DNA of 64,000 bases from Bacteroides intestinalis (lineage in GTDB: Bacteria; Bacteroidota; Bacteroidia; Bacteroidales; Bacteroidaceae): NCBI RefSeq assembly GCF_902364365.1, contig NZ_CABJDN010000001.1:186001-250000 (forward strand). The letters are read 5' to 3'. Positions 62,239 to 64,000 of the stretch are shown piece by piece. Each line of letters starts with the position of its first letter. Positions within the stretch are counted from its first letter, which is position 1. The notes under the pieces are model-generated. The model had not been told where the DNA came from and did not search any database. It saw nothing but the letters and a program-made list of their open reading frames with translations. A program made the translations under genes and the position numbers.

Positions 62239-63695
62239 TGCAACCCGAAGAACCCAATAAATATGTAAAGGAACTAACGCAGGAGAAGTACAAGTATGGC
62301 TTCACCACCGACGTGCATACGGAAGTCATTGAGCGTGGGCTGAATGAAGATGTTGTACGGCTGATCTCTGCGAAGAAGAACGAGCCGGAATGGCTGTTGG
62401 AGTTCCGTCTGAAAGCATATCGTCATTGGTTGACGATGGAGATGCCTACATGGGCGCATCTCCGTATTCCTGAGATAGATTACCAGGCTATTTCCTACTA
62501 TGCCGACCCGTTGGCAAAGAAGAAAGATGCGCCGAAGAGTATGGACGAAGTAGACCCTGAGTTGATAAAAACCTTCAATAAGCTGGGTATTCCCTTGGAA
62601 GAACAGATGGCATTGAGTGGCATGGCAGTGGATGCTGTGATGGACTCCGTATCTGTGAAGACTACGTTCAAGGAAACGTTGATGGAGAAAGGAATCATTT
62701 TCTGTTCCATCAGTGAAGCCGTACGTGAACATCCGGATTTGGTGCAGAAGTATCTTGGTTCCGTTGTAGGATACCGTGATAATTTCTTTGCCGCACTGAA
62801 CTCGGCGGTATTCTCCGACGGTTCGTTTGTATATATTCCGAAAGGGGTACGCTGCCCGATGGAGCTGTCCACGTATTTCCGTATCAATGCGCGTAATACA
62901 GGCCAGTTTGAGCGGACGCTGATTGTGGCGGATGATGATTCGTATGTTTCCTATCTGGAAGGTTGTACGGCTCCGATGCGCGATGAGAACCAGTTGCATG
63001 CCGCTATCGTGGAGATTGTGGTGCACGAGCGTGCGGAAGTGAAGTACAGTACCGTACAGAACTGGTATCCGGGTGATGCCGAAGGTAAAGGCGGTGTCTA
63101 TAATTTCGTTACGAAACGTGGTAACTGCAAAGGTGCGAACAGTAAACTTTCCTGGACACAGGTGGAGACAGGTTCGGCTATTACGTGGAAATACCCTTCC
63201 TGTATTTTGACGGGAGATAACTCTTCGGCTGAATTCTACAGTGTGGCGGTGACGAATAACTACCAACAGGCAGATACGGGTACGAAGATGATTCATCTGG
63301 GTAAGAATACCAGCAGTACCATTGTCAGCAAAGGTATCTCTGCCGGACATAGTGAGAACTCTTACCGTGGTCTGGTGCGTGTAGCTCAAAAGGCGGATAA
63401 TGCACGTAACTATAGCCAGTGCGACTCTCTGTTGCTGGGTGATAAGTGCGGTGCGCATACCTTCCCGTATATGGATATCCATAATGAGACGGCGGTTGTG
63501 GAGCATGAGGCGACTACCAGCAAGATCAATGAAGACCAGATCTTCTATTGCAACCAGCGTGGTATTTCTACGGAGGATGCAGTAGGGCTGATAGTGAACG
63601 GTTATGCAAAGGAAGTGCTTAATAAGCTGCCTATGGAGTTTGCGGTAGAGGCCCAGAAGTTGTTGGCTATTTCGCTGGAAGGCAGCGTAGGATAG
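62238..63695 (+). CDS. sufB: Fe-S cluster assembly protein SufB
   Basis: A 485-residue scaffold subunit of the SufBCD complex that builds iron-sulfur clusters in the cytosol. [40 protein letters not shown], the VQNWYPGD block and [17 protein letters not shown] are standard; [18 protein letters not shown] holds the assembly-region Cys. Standard length. sufC follows 38 bases downstream. Confidence 0.96.
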   Translation: MQPEEPNKYVKELTQEKYKYGFTTDVHTEVIERGLNEDVVRLISAKKNEPEWLLEFRLKAYRHWLTMEMPTWAHLRIPEIDYQAISYYADPLAKKKDAPKSMDEVDPELIKTFNKLGIPLEEQMALSGMAVDAVMDSVSVKTTFKETLMEKGIIFCSISEAVREHPDLVQKYLGSVVGYRDNFFAALNSAVFSDGSFVYIPKGVRCPMELSTYFRINARNTGQFERTLIVADDDSYVSYLEGCTAPMRDENQLHAAIVEIVVHERAEVKYSTVQNWYPGDAEGKGGVYNFVTKRGNCKGANSKLSWTQVETGSAITWKYPSCILTGDNSSAEFYSVAVTNNYQQADTGTKMIHLGKNTSSTIVSKGISAGHSENSYRGLVRVAQKADNARNYSQCDSLLLGDKCGAHTFPYMDIHNETAVVEHEATTSKINEDQIFYCNQRGISTEDAVGLIVNGYAKEVLNKLPMEFAVEAQKLLAISLEGSVG

Positions 63696-63699
63696 GAAT

Positions 63700-63727
63700 T
63701 GTAATTAGTCATTTGTAATTAGTAATT
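63700..63727. repeat. 14-bp direct repeat between sufB and sufC
   Basis: TTGTAATTAGTCAT (63700-63713) is followed immediately by TTGTAATTAGTAAT (63714-63727), 13 of 14 positions identical. It fills most of the 38-base spacer. Confidence 0.75.
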
Positions 63728-63733
63728 ATAGAA

Positions 63734-64000
63734 ATGTTAGAGATAAAAGACCTGCATGCCAGTGTAAATGGCAAAGAGATATTGAAGGGCATCAACCTGT
63801 CGGTAAAAGCAGGTGAGGTGCATGCTATTATGGGGCCGAACGGTTCCGGTAAGAGTACTCTTTCGGCTGTATTGGTAGGTAATCCTGCCTTTGAAGTGAC
63901 AAAGGGAAGCGTGACTTTCTGCGGTAAGAACCTTTTGGACTTTTCACCGGAAGACCGTAGTCATGAGGGCATCTTCCTCAGTTTCCAATATCCGGTAGAA
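63734..64000 (+). CDS. sufC: Fe-S assembly ATPase SufC (3' end outside window)
   Basis: The first 89 codons of the ABC-type ATPase of the SufBCD complex, open to the window edge. [20 protein letters not shown] begins the nucleotide-binding domain, Walker A is [12 protein letters not shown], and the Q-loop region SFQYP is reached at the end. It follows sufB in the usual order. Confidence 0.95.
   Translation, partial: MLEIKDLHASVNGKEILKGINLSVKAGEVHAIMGPNGSGKSTLSAVLVGNPAFEVTKGSVTFCGKNLLDFSPEDRSHEGIFLSFQYPVE

Noticed and set aside
62274..63506. 410-codon minus-strand open frame opposite sufB
   Set aside because: sufB is clearly the real gene; the antisense frame is a codon-bias artefact. The same applies to long antisense frames at 47291-48289 and 53680-54849.
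1..64000. tRNA, rRNA, insertion sequence, integrase or phage genes
   Set aside because: No transposase, integrase, phage structural protein, rRNA segment or cloverleaf was recognised on either strand; a dedicated RNA search could still find a small RNA.

Overview
The window reads as a chromosomal segment of a gut Bacteroides-type bacterium (Bacteroidota). Evidence: a SusC/SusD outer-membrane sugar-uptake system, DUF3078 and SusR-type proteins, Bacteroidota -7 promoter elements of the form TAnnTTTG (often with a TTTG about 19-20 bases upstream), weak use of Shine-Dalgarno sites, lipoproteins with acidic residues after the lipid-bearing cysteine, and the neighbourhoods pfkA/rnc/fabF/acpP/purN/pdxB and rimP-nusA-infB. 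No rRNA, tRNA, insertion sequence, prophage or CRISPR array was seen.

Layout. 1-9633: housekeeping genes (a partial membrane protein, an MnmA-type tRNA thiolase, a DUF3078 barrel, a GH3-type acyl-adenylating enzyme, pfkA, rnc, fabF, acpP, purN, pdxB). 9779-28185: a surface glycan cluster with two + strand glycosyltransferases (one fused to an LPS-kinase-like domain), a three-gene minus-strand set, a seven-gene + strand operon, then minus-strand genes for a GT4 enzyme, a GT-D-like protein and a membrane LTA-synthase/phosphoethanolamine-transferase-like enzyme, closing with an MsbA-like ABC exporter. There is no flippase/polymerase pair, and the position next to purN-pdxB matches the lipooligosaccharide locus I recall from B. 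thetaiotaomicron, so LOS core synthesis is the likeliest job. 28352-34108: RNase HI, nitroreductase, aroK, speA, argB, and an ECF sigma factor with a small membrane partner. 34506-48766: a small lipoprotein, then a starch-utilisation locus: SusR-like regulator, SusC, SusD, a four-module starch-binding lipoprotein, two GH13 lipoproteins and a GH97 alpha-glucosidase. 49039-55968: a GIN-domain lipoprotein, a YgjP-type metallopeptidase, a small membrane protein, and an operon of two esterases and a GH3 beta-glycosidase. 56592-64000: the rimP-nusA-infB operon with an attenuator-like leader, a CvpA-family gene, sufB and the start of sufC.

The most unusual signal is not a gene. Many intergenic spacers hold short tandem units (7, 8, 9, 11, 14, 22 or 25 bp), usually arranged as inverted arms or as units that are themselves palindromic. 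The unit sequence differs from spacer to spacer, but two loci 41 kb apart share one 22-bp family (GTTTC-N7-GAAAC). Four distinct arrays have a period of exactly 11 or 22 bp in addition to the second copy of the shared family, which places units on the same DNA face. I do not recognise a described element that explains the set.
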